Part shown: piece by piece, positions 33,143 to 42,952 of the stretch
Layout: each line of letters begins with the position of its first letter
Numbering within the stretch: position 1 is the first letter of the stretch
From: JAIXWP01 sp046309775
GTDB taxonomy: Bacteria > Bacteroidota > Bacteroidia > Flavobacteriales_D > Sanyastnellaceae
Direction: 5' to 3'
Length of the DNA: 64,000 nucleotides
Assembly (NCBI GenBank): GCA_046309775.1
Contig: JBKCOM010000123.1
Coordinates: forward strand, 1-64,000
Translations under genes and position numbers: made by a program
The notes under the pieces: generated by a model
The model's input: the letters and a program-made list of their open reading frames with translations, nothing else
Database searches by the model: none
What the model was told of the DNA's origin: nothing

Positions 33143-35548
33143 TTGGAAGAAAAAGAACATTACCTCGCAATCGAATTGCGCGAGGCGATGCGGGACGACG
33201 CATCGGTTTGCGCTTTCATTCACGATAATATCCTGAATGGGATATGGTTTTGGGATTTGGAGAATCCCAACCATGAGTGGATGTCACCGTCATTTTGGAC
33301 CACTTTGGGATACAAGCCAGACGAATTCCCTCACACTCCTCAATCTTGGATGGACAAAATTCATCCCGAAGACTTGGAGGTTACGAGAGGGCTAATTAAT
33401 AATCATATAAAAGACCCCGAAAGGTTCCCATACGAGGCAGTAGTCAGGTATTTTCACAAGGATGGAAGCGTCAAATGGATAAGATGTTTAGGAAGAGCAA
33501 TCTTTAATAAACAAGGTCGTCCATCTCGCATGTTAGGGGCACATATTGACATTACAGAACTTCGAAAGAAGCAGGCATTTATTGAAACACAAAATCGCTT
33601 TCTTGAAATCATTACGAAAACATCTGCGACGTTTATTGCTACCGATGAAACAGCATTGGATGAACGAATTGAATTTTCAATGATAGAAATAGCAGAACTC
33701 TTAGATTGTCAAAGAGTTTCTATATTCGAATATGATTTTCTCAATGGCTTTGTATCCTGCTTGCATGAGTGGTCCGCTGATAAAGTAGATCAACTAAAAG
33801 ATGACTTACAATTTTTAAACATAAGTGATTTTTATGATTTCTCTATTGTTCATCAAGAAGGCAAACCGATATTTATAGAAAATATTGATTCTGAAAAAGT
33901 ACTAAAAGCCGCAGGTTTTGCAGTTCCTTCTGGAATGCAAACGCTTTATCTCATTCCGATGATGCACGGAAGTGTATGTCATGGTTTCATAGAGTTTAAC
34001 TGGAGTCAACAACGCAGCAAAGAGCAAATTCCCGAACTGCGCTTATTAAGTATTTACGCGAGCGTTGTAGAGAATGCGATTCAACGCGCACGTTCAGAAA
34101 GGAGTTTAAGGCAAGAACAATTTATTGCTTCACGATTAATCTCGCGAATGAATGAAAGCGTGATGATACTGGATTTGAAAGGCAGAGTTAAAGAAGTGAA
34201 TGATGCATTTATGTCGATGACAGGTTACACGCGTCTGGAGTTTAACACTGCCGCTGTGCCATTTTTCTTTTTTAGTGAAAGTGATAATCATAGACTGGTG
34301 AGCGCCATCCAGAGCACTATTTATAATCAGAGTCAAAAGTTGGAGCTTGTGCTTAAATCCAAAAGTGGTGAAATGGTACCAGTAGAAGTCAATGTGTCCT
34401 CCATTACCAATGATAAAGGTGCAACGCTTCGCTATTTTACCACAATAGAAGATATTTCAGCCAAGAAGAGAGCTGAAAAAGAAATGCGTGAGATGCGCGA
34501 GATGCGCGATTTGCTCGTCGAGACCTCTAATATTGCGAAAGTAGGAGGGTGGGAAATTGATATTGAAACAGGCGAACATCTAATTACTGAGGTAACAGCA
34601 CAAATTCTAGAGATTGGTCTGCAAGAGCAGAATATAGGTGAGATCGTGAAAATTATTGAAGATGAAAAGGAGGAAAGTGCCAATCGCATCTTTAAAAGAG
34701 CCTTGAAGAAACGAGAAGACTTGAATCATGAATATGAAATTGTAACTGCTCTGGGAAATAGGAAGTGGGTTCATCTCAAAGCAAAGTTGGAGTTTTTTGA
34801 TGGTGTTCCTGATCGCTTTATTGGCATTATATACGATATTACCGATAAAGTAGCCCAACTTCGCGCTATTGAGGAGCGAAATCGACGCCTCGCCGAAATA
34901 GCGTGGACGCAGTCTCATGTAGTACGAGCGCCTCTTGCTCGACTATTGGCCATTACAGATTATTTGAACCAGAAAAATCAAACTCCTGTTGAAATTGAGC
35001 ACTTCACCCAAGAAATTGTAAACGCAGCAACAGAGCTGGATAATGTGGTGAAAGACATCACTGTCAAAGCAGAGGAAGTCATTTATTCTAATAATAGCAT
35101 CGACAACGAGGCAACTCTATATACGAATCAAAAGACGTCCAAACTAAACGTGATACTGGTAGATGACGACCCGGTTGTGTTGATGCTTCAAGCCAATAAT
35201 GTAAAAATGGCGGAGCTAGATAGCACCCCATCCACGTTTTTGAATGCAGTTTCTGCAGTCGATTATTTGAAGAATAAGCAAGCGTCAACATCTACAGATA
35301 CATATTTAATTTTACTTGACATTAATATGCCAGAAATGGACGGTTGGAGCTTTCTCGATGAGTTGGATCAAATCGAGTTGAATGTTAACTACTTCGTTAT
35401 CATGGTGACTTCCTCCACGAATGCAGCCGATAAGCGTTTGGCACTGGCATATCCCAAGGTGATCAGCTTTGTGGAAAAAGTGCTCACAAAAGAAAAAGTG
35501 GCGAGCTTCAAACTTCTTCCGCCCTTAAATAAATGCTATTTTTCTTAG
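33143..35548 (+). CDS. PAS/GAF sensor with phospho-acceptor helix and receiver, no ATPase domain
   Basis: An 801-residue cytoplasmic signalling protein. Domains: PAS (about 20-140), GAF (about 150-318), PAS (about 330-440), PAS (about 450-570), a His-box helix E-I-A-W-T-Q-S-H-V-V-R-A-P-L-A-R (about 583-598), and a receiver domain (about 665-790; I-L-V-D-D-D, L-L-D-I-N-M-P-E-M-D-G-W with its Asp, M-V-T-S-S, F-V-E-K). No N-, G1- or G2-box is present between helix and receiver, so the HATPase is missing. It cannot autophosphorylate on its own. TTG at 33143 is the start chosen; ATG at 33188 is the alternative, as no ATG lies upstream in the open frame. Confidence 0.85.
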   Translation: MEEKEHYLAIELREAMRDDASVCAFIHDNILNGIWFWDLENPNHEWMSPSFWTTLGYKPDEFPHTPQSWMDKIHPEDLEVTRGLINNHIKDPERFPYEAVVRYFHKDGSVKWIRCLGRAIFNKQGRPSRMLGAHIDITELRKKQAFIETQNRFLEIITKTSATFIATDETALDERIEFSMIEIAELLDCQRVSIFEYDFLNGFVSCLHEWSADKVDQLKDDLQFLNISDFYDFSIVHQEGKPIFIENIDSEKVLKAAGFAVPSGMQTLYLIPMMHGSVCHGFIEFNWSQQRSKEQIPELRLLSIYASVVENAIQRARSERSLRQEQFIASRLISRMNESVMILDLKGRVKEVNDAFMSMTGYTRLEFNTAAVPFFFFSESDNHRLVSAIQSTIYNQSQKLELVLKSKSGEMVPVEVNVSSITNDKGATLRYFTTIEDISAKKRAEKEMREMREMRDLLVETSNIAKVGGWEIDIETGEHLITEVTAQILEIGLQEQNIGEIVKIIEDEKEESANRIFKRALKKREDLNHEYEIVTALGNRKWVHLKAKLEFFDGVPDRFIGIIYDITDKVAQLRAIEERNRRLAEIAWTQSHVVRAPLARLLAITDYLNQKNQTPVEIEHFTQEIVNAATELDNVVKDITVKAEEVIYSNNSIDNEATLYTNQKTSKLNVILVDDDPVVLMLQANNVKMAELDSTPSTFLNAVSAVDYLKNKQASTSTDTYLILLDINMPEMDGWSFLDELDQIELNVNYFVIMVTSSTNAADKRLALAYPKVISFVEKVLTKEKVASFKLLPPLNKCYFS

Positions 35549-35567
35549 CGGTAACTTTGTTAAAAAC

Positions 35568-35599
35568 TTGTTGATAAAGCTTGATTTTGCTTACTTTTG
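35568..35599 (+). promoter_or_regulatory. Promoter far upstream of the adhesin gene
   Basis: TTG (35568-35570), a 21-base spacer, then TACTTTTG (35592-35599). The ATG is 200 bases downstream, so the leader would be about 190 bases, unusually long for this window. A later stretch GGTCATACCCCGTAGAAAGC lies at 35752-35771. Confidence 0.5.
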
Positions 35600-35798
35600 T
35601 AGCAAATACTTATACTCATGTTTTCGAACGGCTTGAATTTTTTATCTAAATTATTAACATCGACGCAGTTAGTGACTGTGAATTTGCATTTCGTGCCCAA
35701 TTCTTATCGTTTCGTGTTCTAAGAGCTTTTTTCTAAAAGGTAACCTAAAAAGGTCATACCCCGTAGAAAGCGGAAAGTTCGTAACCCTATCAAGAACA

Positions 35799-38700
35799 AT
35801 GAAACATTTAAACGTTTTATTTTTTACTATTAAAGTAACGCTCACGCTCAGTCTTTCTTTGGCTTTCAGCGATTCATTTGCTCAATGCCCTGTAAACGCT
35901 GGTCCCGATATTGAGCGTTGTTTCAACCAAGGAAATGTCACGCTGCCATCAGGCGGCACTTGGTCTGGAGCTCCGGCTTCCATGCTCAATGGTAATATTT
36001 TTACCCCCAACGCGGTCGGCACCTACACCCTTACATTAACTAACACAGGTTGTACTCCATCTTCAGATACGATGGTGCTCACAGTTTTGCCGAAGCCTAC
36101 TGTGAATGCAGGACTGGATGTTACCATATGTCCAGGTAGTTGCACGCAATTAAGCGCTTCCGCCACGAGCACCAATGGACCGATTACGCTTTACACGTGG
36201 AGCGGAGGACCAGTGAACAATTCACTTTCGCAAACCCCAACAGCATGTCCTACCAATAGCGTAACGTATAGCGTCACTGCGGTAGATAGTAAACAATGCA
36301 ATAATCAAGATCAGGTTACGGTTACGATTCAGTCTCCAATTGTAGTGAATGCGGGGCCAACAATGACTCTATGTCAAGGAAGTGCGCCGCAACAATTGAC
36401 CGGAGCTTCTCCTTCTGGAGGTGTTTGGTCAGGGGCGAATATTACTCCTTCAGGTGTCTTTACTCCAAGCACTGTAGGAAGCAATGTGGTGACATATACA
36501 GTTACTACTCCAATAGGATGTACTTTTTCTAGCACAAGAACAATTAACGTGACAGCAGCATCGCCAGTAGACGCTGGGCCAAATCGCACTGCTTGCGTAG
36601 GATCAACTGCTTTTCAACTTTTTTCTGTTACTCCAGGCGGAACGTGGTCAGGAAGTACTCATGTAACTTCTGCGGGTGTATTTAATCCAACCACCGTTGG
36701 GTCTTTTGACTTGACTTATTCAGTGAATGATGGCACTTGCACAGTAACTGATATGGTAAGTGTCAATGTATTTGCACTTCCAGTTGTTGACGCAGGGGCT
36801 TCATTAAACATGTGCGCCGGCGGATCTGTTGTAATCAACGCATCAGCAAGTGGTGGCTTAGCTCCTTATAATATTTCATGGTCTAACAGCTTATCACTTT
36901 CCTCTTCGACGAGTCTAAATCCAACCGCGTCTCCTACAATCACAACAGACTATGTTTTGACTGTAACGGATGCTCGTATGTGTCAAGCATCAGATAATAC
37001 TACTGTAACTGTGAATGCAATTCCAACAGTGAATGCGGGAGCAGATATAACAGTATGTAATCAATCAACACCTACCACCTTGACTGGTCAAAGTCCCGCA
37101 GGAGGTGCTTGGTCAGGTTCTGGGGTTTCTCCAACAGGAGTTTTCACACCGACCACAGTAGGAAGCTTTACACTCACTTATACCTTTATCACTTCAAGCG
37201 GATGCAGCGGTAGCGACACTCGTGTAGTAAACGTGGTGAGCGCCGCTTCTATCGATGCTGGACCCAACCGAACCTCTTGCGTGGGAGCGACGCCATTTCA
37301 GCTTAGCGCTGTAACGCAAGGTGGAACTTGGTCAGGAAGTACCTATGTGACTTCAGCAGGAATTTTTAATCCTGCAGTAGTTGGTTCTTATAATTTGACA
37401 TATTCTATCAACGACGGAATTTGCACTAGTACCGATGTTATTAGCGTGAATGTATTTGGACTACCCACCGTTAATGCGGGTGCCAATCTTTCTATGTGTG
37501 CTGGCGCATCTGTAGTGCTCAATGGAGCTGTGAGTGGAGGACTGGCTCCATATAATATTTCATGGAATAATAGCTCTTCTTTATCCTCAAGTACTTCATT
37601 AAATCCGACAGCAACGCCTGTTGTAAATACCACATACCTTCTCTCTGTCACGGATGCGCGTATGTGCCAAGCTTCAGATGATGTGCTGGTTACAGTGAAT
37701 GCTTTGCCTGCCGTAGATGCGGGTAGTGATATGACGATTTGCGCTCAAGCAGCAGCCTTCAATCTAACAGGACAAATTCCTGTGGGTGGCACTTGGTCTG
37801 GTTCATGCGTAAGCGCCTCAGGTCAATTATCTCCATGCGGAGTAGGTAACTACGTCCTCACATACACAGTGTCAAGTGCTAGTGGATGCACCAGTTCTGA
37901 TACTCGCACCATTACAGTAACGGCTAATCCAACTGTCAATGCCGGTTCAGATATTGTTGTTTGTCGTAATGAAGGAAATATTAATTTAGCAGCCTTTGCT
38001 TCAGCAGCGGGCACTTGGAGCGGTCCTGGTATCGTAGATGCAACAAATGGAATATTTAGTCCTATAAATTCTGGTGCAGGCAATCACCTCGTGACGCTCA
38101 CCATTGGTTCAGGTAGCTGTCAGGCGAGTGATCAAGTTTTGGTAACCGTAAATGCAGAGCCAACGGTCAACGCTGGTGCGAATCAAAGCATATGTCTAAA
38201 TGCCGCTCCCATAACACTCACTGGAGGTTTTCCTGCAGGTGGAGTTTGGGAAGGTCCTGGGGTTTCAGGAAACACATTCTCTGCCGCTACTGGTTTAGGA
38301 TTGCATAATATTTCTTATCGTTTTATAGATGCCACTACAGGTTGTGCAGATACTGCATTTAAATCTGTCACTGTAAATAATATACCTACCGCTTCATTTA
38401 CACTTCAAGAGACAGCATGCACCAACTTGGCAGTAGCTCCTGCGAATTCATCTACAGGCGCTAATCAATTTTCTTGGAACTTCGGAGTTGGAGGCAATGT
38501 GAGTGGATTGAATCCCAATAATACCTATGCTGCATCTGGTGTCTATGAGGTGCGACTTATTGCTTCCAATAGCTTTGGATGTAGCGACACAAAATTTGAT
38601 AGCATTACTGTAATTTCAGCACCGACAGTTTCTCTCAACGCAAACGTTGTAGAAGGTTGTGCTCCTTTGAACGTGAATTACTCAGCTACAACTTCTGGTG

Positions 38701-40901
38701 AAAATTTGGCTTACAACTGGAACTATGGCAATGGCAATACGACATCTGCGTCTTCGCCTTCTGCTCAAGTTTACATCGAGAACGTTGAGGTTACGCAGTA
38801 CGTTGCTAGCCTGACAGTGAATAACGCTTGTGGCACGGCAACCGACGATATTACCATAACAGTTCTTCCAAGACCAAATGCAAACTTTACAACGCAACTG
38901 CTAAGTACGATATGTTCTCCGGTGAGTGTGGATTTTGAAAATAACTCCACTGGGAGTATGACATCATGCACATGGAACTTTGGCGATGGTGGTTCGGCAA
39001 ATGTCGAAGACCCTGGTGTTAGAGTATACACCACAGGTGATGATGACGACGACGATGATTCGAACGCGACTTTTGATATTACACTAACAGTAGAAAACCA
39101 ATGCGGAACAGATGAATATGTGGAATCATTAACGATTCAACCGAATGGTGTCAATGCTCAAGTAGCTCTTAGTGCTACAACTGGTTGTAGCCCACTCACA
39201 GTAGTAGCGACAAACACAGGCACTGGCGGAAATTTGATTCAGTATTCCTACGAGTCTGGAAACACAAGTATCGGCAACAATGCAGAATTCGTATTCGAAA
39301 ATGAAGGAGAATACACCATTTGGCAATACGCTACTGATGGTTGTGGATTTGATACAACTTTCGCGGTAGTTCAAGTTTTCCAGTCACCCTTGATTTCATT
39401 CGTATCTTCTGCGGATGAAGCTTGTCAAGGCACAGGAATTACATTTGAATCAACTTCAAGTAATTTTTCTGAAATCCAATGGACCTTTGGGGATGGTGAG
39501 TCATCTTTCTTGCCAACTGTTGAAAAGCACTATGCTCAAGCGGGAACATATGATGTGAATCTTCAAGGTCTTGGAGAAAATGGTTGTGGGGCAAGTGCTT
39601 CTATGACTGTTACAGTTCACAGCATACCTGTGGCTCAATATGATGTGCCAACGCAAGAGAATTGTGCTCCTTTTGATATTTGTCCTATGAACACAAGTGT
39701 TGGAGGATTTAATCATCAATGGACTTTTGGTGACGGCTTGGCAGTAGATGAAGAACAACCTTGCTATACTTTCACCAATGAAAGCGACGGCGTACTTTAT
39801 CGTCACGTTGTTTTGACTGTAAGTAATGCATTTGGTTGTGCCGATACTGCAGATAAGGTTTTTACTATTTTCCCATTACCAAATACAAACTTCCAGTTTG
39901 AGGAAAATACTACCTGCGAATACCCTTATGTTTTGAATCCAATCGGTATTGGAGAAACTTTCGCGGGATACAATTGGAGCGTGAACGGAACTTTGGCTTC
40001 AACCTCTGATAATCCGAATCTTCAATTGACTTCACCAGGTACTTATGTAATAGGATTGGAAGCTACTAACATCTATGGCTGTCAAGGTGAATCAGATAGA
40101 ACCTTTGTGATTTATCCAGAAGTCATTGCAAATTTTGAAGCCAGTCGTGAAAATGGATGTATCGAGTTACCAGTTAGTTTTAATAGTACTTCTACCAACG
40201 CCGTTTCTTATCAGTGGAGCTTTGGTGATGGAGGTACCTCAGATGCATTGAGTCCAAGTTATACCTTTGAAGAGCAAGGAGTATATGATGTTCAGTTGAT
40301 CGTGACTTCCGTCCATGGCTGTATTGATACTTTGATACGTCATAATTTTATTGAAACATATCCACTTCCAGTTGCAGATTTTAAAGTAAGAAATTCAACA
40401 GCTTCCATTTTCGATCCGTCGTTCGAATTTGAGAACTTAAGTGTGGATGGAGTGACGTATACATGGCATTTTGGCGATGGCGAATTAAGCAACGAAGAAC
40501 ATCCAATTCATGAATATGCTTACCCGGGTACTTGGCAAGTAAGGATGATTGCTGAAAATATGTTTGGTTGTACGGACGAAGTAACACTCACAGTTCAAGT
40601 GGATAATGATTTTCAAGTGTATATTCCAAATTCGTTTACACCCAATAATGATGGATTGAATGATGTATTTAAGCCAGAAATGGAAGGTCTTGAGTTTGTC
40701 AGCAAATATAACTTCCGAGTATATGATAAATGGGGAACCGTAATTTTCGAATCAGAAGACCCTAAAGATGCTTGGTTAGGAGATGTTCGCGACAGTAATG
40801 AGTACACGATGAATAGTACTTATCGTTATCAGTTGATCATCGAGATAGAGCAGAGTGCAGAGACAAAAATGTATGATGGCGTGGTAACTATTGTTCGCTA
40901 A
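35799..40901 (+). CDS. Giant PKD/Ig-like adhesin with type B (gliding) type IX sorting domain
   Basis: A 1700-residue protein exported by the type IX system and attached at the surface. Signal peptide 1-28, ending D-S-F-A-Q. The first half (about 29-860) holds about ten Ig-like modules with a V-N-A-G-x-D/N-x-T-x-C start and G-G-T-W-S-G core; one 228-residue block is duplicated. The second half has PKD modules with W-N/T-F-G-D-G motifs (about 870-1600). The tail 1606-1700 begins Y-I-P-N-S-F-T-P-N-N-D-G-L-N-D-V-F, the gliding-motility C-terminal domain. A G-D7-S-N acidic tract sits near 1080. Its closest likeness is SprB-type adhesins. No PorP/SprF partner is directly next to it. Confidence 0.9.
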   Translation: MKHLNVLFFTIKVTLTLSLSLAFSDSFAQCPVNAGPDIERCFNQGNVTLPSGGTWSGAPASMLNGNIFTPNAVGTYTLTLTNTGCTPSSDTMVLTVLPKPTVNAGLDVTICPGSCTQLSASATSTNGPITLYTWSGGPVNNSLSQTPTACPTNSVTYSVTAVDSKQCNNQDQVTVTIQSPIVVNAGPTMTLCQGSAPQQLTGASPSGGVWSGANITPSGVFTPSTVGSNVVTYTVTTPIGCTFSSTRTINVTAASPVDAGPNRTACVGSTAFQLFSVTPGGTWSGSTHVTSAGVFNPTTVGSFDLTYSVNDGTCTVTDMVSVNVFALPVVDAGASLNMCAGGSVVINASASGGLAPYNISWSNSLSLSSSTSLNPTASPTITTDYVLTVTDARMCQASDNTTVTVNAIPTVNAGADITVCNQSTPTTLTGQSPAGGAWSGSGVSPTGVFTPTTVGSFTLTYTFITSSGCSGSDTRVVNVVSAASIDAGPNRTSCVGATPFQLSAVTQGGTWSGSTYVTSAGIFNPAVVGSYNLTYSINDGICTSTDVISVNVFGLPTVNAGANLSMCAGASVVLNGAVSGGLAPYNISWNNSSSLSSSTSLNPTATPVVNTTYLLSVTDARMCQASDDVLVTVNALPAVDAGSDMTICAQAAAFNLTGQIPVGGTWSGSCVSASGQLSPCGVGNYVLTYTVSSASGCTSSDTRTITVTANPTVNAGSDIVVCRNEGNINLAAFASAAGTWSGPGIVDATNGIFSPINSGAGNHLVTLTIGSGSCQASDQVLVTVNAEPTVNAGANQSICLNAAPITLTGGFPAGGVWEGPGVSGNTFSAATGLGLHNISYRFIDATTGCADTAFKSVTVNNIPTASFTLQETACTNLAVAPANSSTGANQFSWNFGVGGNVSGLNPNNTYAASGVYEVRLIASNSFGCSDTKFDSITVISAPTVSLNANVVEGCAPLNVNYSATTSGENLAYNWNYGNGNTTSASSPSAQVYIENVEVTQYVASLTVNNACGTATDDITITVLPRPNANFTTQLLSTICSPVSVDFENNSTGSMTSCTWNFGDGGSANVEDPGVRVYTTGDDDDDDDSNATFDITLTVENQCGTDEYVESLTIQPNGVNAQVALSATTGCSPLTVVATNTGTGGNLIQYSYESGNTSIGNNAEFVFENEGEYTIWQYATDGCGFDTTFAVVQVFQSPLISFVSSADEACQGTGITFESTSSNFSEIQWTFGDGESSFLPTVEKHYAQAGTYDVNLQGLGENGCGASASMTVTVHSIPVAQYDVPTQENCAPFDICPMNTSVGGFNHQWTFGDGLAVDEEQPCYTFTNESDGVLYRHVVLTVSNAFGCADTADKVFTIFPLPNTNFQFEENTTCEYPYVLNPIGIGETFAGYNWSVNGTLASTSDNPNLQLTSPGTYVIGLEATNIYGCQGESDRTFVIYPEVIANFEASRENGCIELPVSFNSTSTNAVSYQWSFGDGGTSDALSPSYTFEEQGVYDVQLIVTSVHGCIDTLIRHNFIETYPLPVADFKVRNSTASIFDPSFEFENLSVDGVTYTWHFGDGELSNEEHPIHEYAYPGTWQVRMIAENMFGCTDEVTLTVQVDNDFQVYIPNSFTPNNDGLNDVFKPEMEGLEFVSKYNFRVYDKWGTVIFESEDPKDAWLGDVRDSNEYTMNSTYRYQLIIEIEQSAETKMYDGVVTIVR
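36567..37934 (+). repeat. In-gene tandem duplication, two 684-bp units
   Basis: Two consecutive blocks (36567-37250 and 37251-37934) code for 228 residues each with high similarity. Shared landmarks are D-A-G-P-N-R-T, G-G-T-W-S-G-S-T, G-L-A-P-Y-N-I-S-W and V-T-D-A-R-M-C-Q-A-S-D. Codons differ widely, so the duplication is not very recent. Confidence 0.75.
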
Positions 40902-40926
40902 TCTACTTCTTAATAAAGATTTTATG

Positions 40927-40968
40927 GTGCAAAAGTGGTGGAATAGACTACTTTTGCACTCGTTTTTT
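40927..40968 (+). terminator. Rho-independent terminator after the adhesin gene
   Basis: GTGCAAAAGT pairs perfectly with ACTTTTGCAC (40950-40959), followed by a T-run at 40963-40968. It ends the adhesin transcript before typA. Confidence 0.85.
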
Positions 40969-41000
40969 ATAAAGGTATCCCGTTGGGATTAAATAATTTC

Positions 41001-42815
41001 ATGGAAAAGATTAGAAATATCGCGATTATCGCGCACGTTGACCACGGCAAAACGACCTTGGTAGACAAAATGCTTCATGCTGCTAAATTGTTTAAGGAAC
41101 ATGAAGAAACAGGAGATTTGATTCTCGACAACAACGATTTGGAGCGCGAACGTGGTATCACCATTTTGGCAAAAAACGTTTCAATAACCTACAAAGGTTA
41201 TAAAATCAATATCATTGATACCCCTGGTCACAGTGACTTTGGCGGAGAAGTGGAGCGTGTATTGAATATGGCGGAAGGTGCTTTGCTTCTTGTAGATGCA
41301 TTCGAAGGACCAATGCCTCAGACGCGTTTTGTATTGCAAAAGGCCTTACAATTAGGGTTAAAGCCTATTGTAGTAATTAATAAGGTCGATAAAGAAAACT
41401 GCACGCCTGATGAAGTCCATGAGGCCGTTTTTGATTTGATGTTTAATCTTGGCGCAACTGAAGACCAATTGGATTTCCCAACTGCTTATGGCGCGGCCAA
41501 ACAAGGTTGGATGTCTCATGATTGGAAAGTGAAAACGGATACTATTGAACCGCTTTTAGATTTAGTAGTAGAACATATACCAGCTCCTATTAGCCGTGAG
41601 GGTATTCCACAAATGTTGGTGACTTCATTGGACTATTCACCTTACACAGGTAGAATGGCCATAGGAAAACTTCACAGAGGGGAATTGAAGCCCAACATGC
41701 CGGTTTCATTGGTGAAGCGTGATGGTAGCGTACAGAAAGGACGAATCAAGGAGTTGTATGTATTTGAAGGTCTTGGAAAGCGCAAAGTAGAAACTGTAAA
41801 ATCAGGAGATATCTGCGCTATCAATGGAATTGAAGACTTCGAGATTGGAGATACCTTTTCAGATTTTGAAAATCCAGAAGCATTGCCTGCTATTGCAGTA
41901 GACGAGCCAACGATGAGTATGCTTTTTACAATTAATGACTCACCTTTCTTTGGAAAAGAAGGCAAGTTCGTTACGAGTAGACACATCAAAGATCGTCTGG
42001 ACAAAGAGTTGGAGAAAAACCTTGCGCTTCGTGTGCAGGAAACGGATAAAGCCGATCGATTTATGGTTTTCGGACGTGGTGTACTTCACTTGAGCGTTCT
42101 TATCGAAACAATGCGTCGTGAAGGCTATGAGTTGCAGATTGGCCAGCCCAGAGTATTGGTGAAGACCGTAAATGGACAAAAACACGAGCCAATCGAAGAG
42201 TTGACGATCGATCTACCGAGCGATATGACAGGTACTGCCATTGAGGCCGTGACTAGAAGAAAGGGTGAAATGAAAAATATGGAGCCCAAAGGTGATCGCA
42301 CGGTGCTCGAATTTGAGATACCATCGCGTGGTATTATCGGTTTGAGAAACTACATGTTGACCGCTACTCAAGGTGAAGCTATTATGTCGCACCGCTTTAA
42401 GGAATATCAACCTATGAGAGGGGAGATTCCAGGAAGAAATAATGGTTCTTTGATCTCTATGGAAAATGGAACAGCAGTAGCATACAGCTTGAACAACCTT
42501 CAGGATCGTGGACGTTTCTTCATTGAGCCAATGGAGGAAGTATACGAGGGTCAGGTAATCGGAGAGCATTCACGCGACAATGATTTGGTGGTAAACGTTA
42601 CAAAAACCAAGGCTCTTACAAATATGCGTGCAAGCGGAACCGACGATAAGGCGAAGTTGGCACCACCGATCAAGTTTTCGCTCGAAGAAGCCCTTGAATA
42701 TATTCAGGCGGATGAATATGTGGAGGTGACTCCAAAAAGCTTGCGATTGAGAAAAATCTATCGCAACGAAAACGACCGTAAGCGCTTCGCTAAGGAGTTT
42801 AGCCAAGCAGACTAA
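41001..42815 (+). CDS. typA: GTP-binding protein TypA/BipA
   Basis: A 604-residue ribosome-binding translational GTPase. The G1 loop A-H-V-D-H-G-K-T-T is at about residues 10-18, D-T-P-G-H (G3) at about 72-76 and N-K-V-D (G4) at about 130. EF-G-like domains III/V follow and the C-terminal TypA domain carries L-R-L-R-K at the end. The family acts in ribosome assembly and stress. An upstream in-frame TTG at 40983 gives extra residues without homology, so ATG at 41001 was chosen. It stands alone between two terminators. Confidence 0.97.
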   Translation: MEKIRNIAIIAHVDHGKTTLVDKMLHAAKLFKEHEETGDLILDNNDLERERGITILAKNVSITYKGYKINIIDTPGHSDFGGEVERVLNMAEGALLLVDAFEGPMPQTRFVLQKALQLGLKPIVVINKVDKENCTPDEVHEAVFDLMFNLGATEDQLDFPTAYGAAKQGWMSHDWKVKTDTIEPLLDLVVEHIPAPISREGIPQMLVTSLDYSPYTGRMAIGKLHRGELKPNMPVSLVKRDGSVQKGRIKELYVFEGLGKRKVETVKSGDICAINGIEDFEIGDTFSDFENPEALPAIAVDEPTMSMLFTINDSPFFGKEGKFVTSRHIKDRLDKELEKNLALRVQETDKADRFMVFGRGVLHLSVLIETMRREGYELQIGQPRVLVKTVNGQKHEPIEELTIDLPSDMTGTAIEAVTRRKGEMKNMEPKGDRTVLEFEIPSRGIIGLRNYMLTATQGEAIMSHRFKEYQPMRGEIPGRNNGSLISMENGTAVAYSLNNLQDRGRFFIEPMEEVYEGQVIGEHSRDNDLVVNVTKTKALTNMRASGTDDKAKLAPPIKFSLEEALEYIQADEYVEVTPKSLRLRKIYRNENDRKRFAKEFSQAD

Positions 42816-42834
42816 GATATTTTTTAGTACAATT

Positions 42835-42890
42835 GTTAAGAGGTTAGTTAAGATCATTGTTGATTTTATCTAACCTCTTAACTTTTTTTT
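42835..42890 (+). terminator. Strong rho-independent terminator after typA
   Basis: GTTAAGAGGTTAG (42835-42847) pairs perfectly with CTAACCTCTTAAC (42870-42882), followed by eight T. It is one of the longest perfect stems in the window. Confidence 0.9.
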
Positions 42891-42915
42891 ATGGCGCGAT
42901 GTATGAAAGGAAGGT

Positions 42916-42923
42916 TACATTTG
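42916..42923 (+). promoter_or_regulatory. -7 promoter element of the S41 protease operon
   Basis: TACATTTG, exact TAnnTTTG, 29 bases before the ATG at 42953. It is enclosed in an inverted repeat AGGTTA (42912-42917) / TAACCT (42925-42930). Confidence 0.6.
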
Positions 42924-42952
42924 ATAACCTGTTGTATACAATAAACACATTT

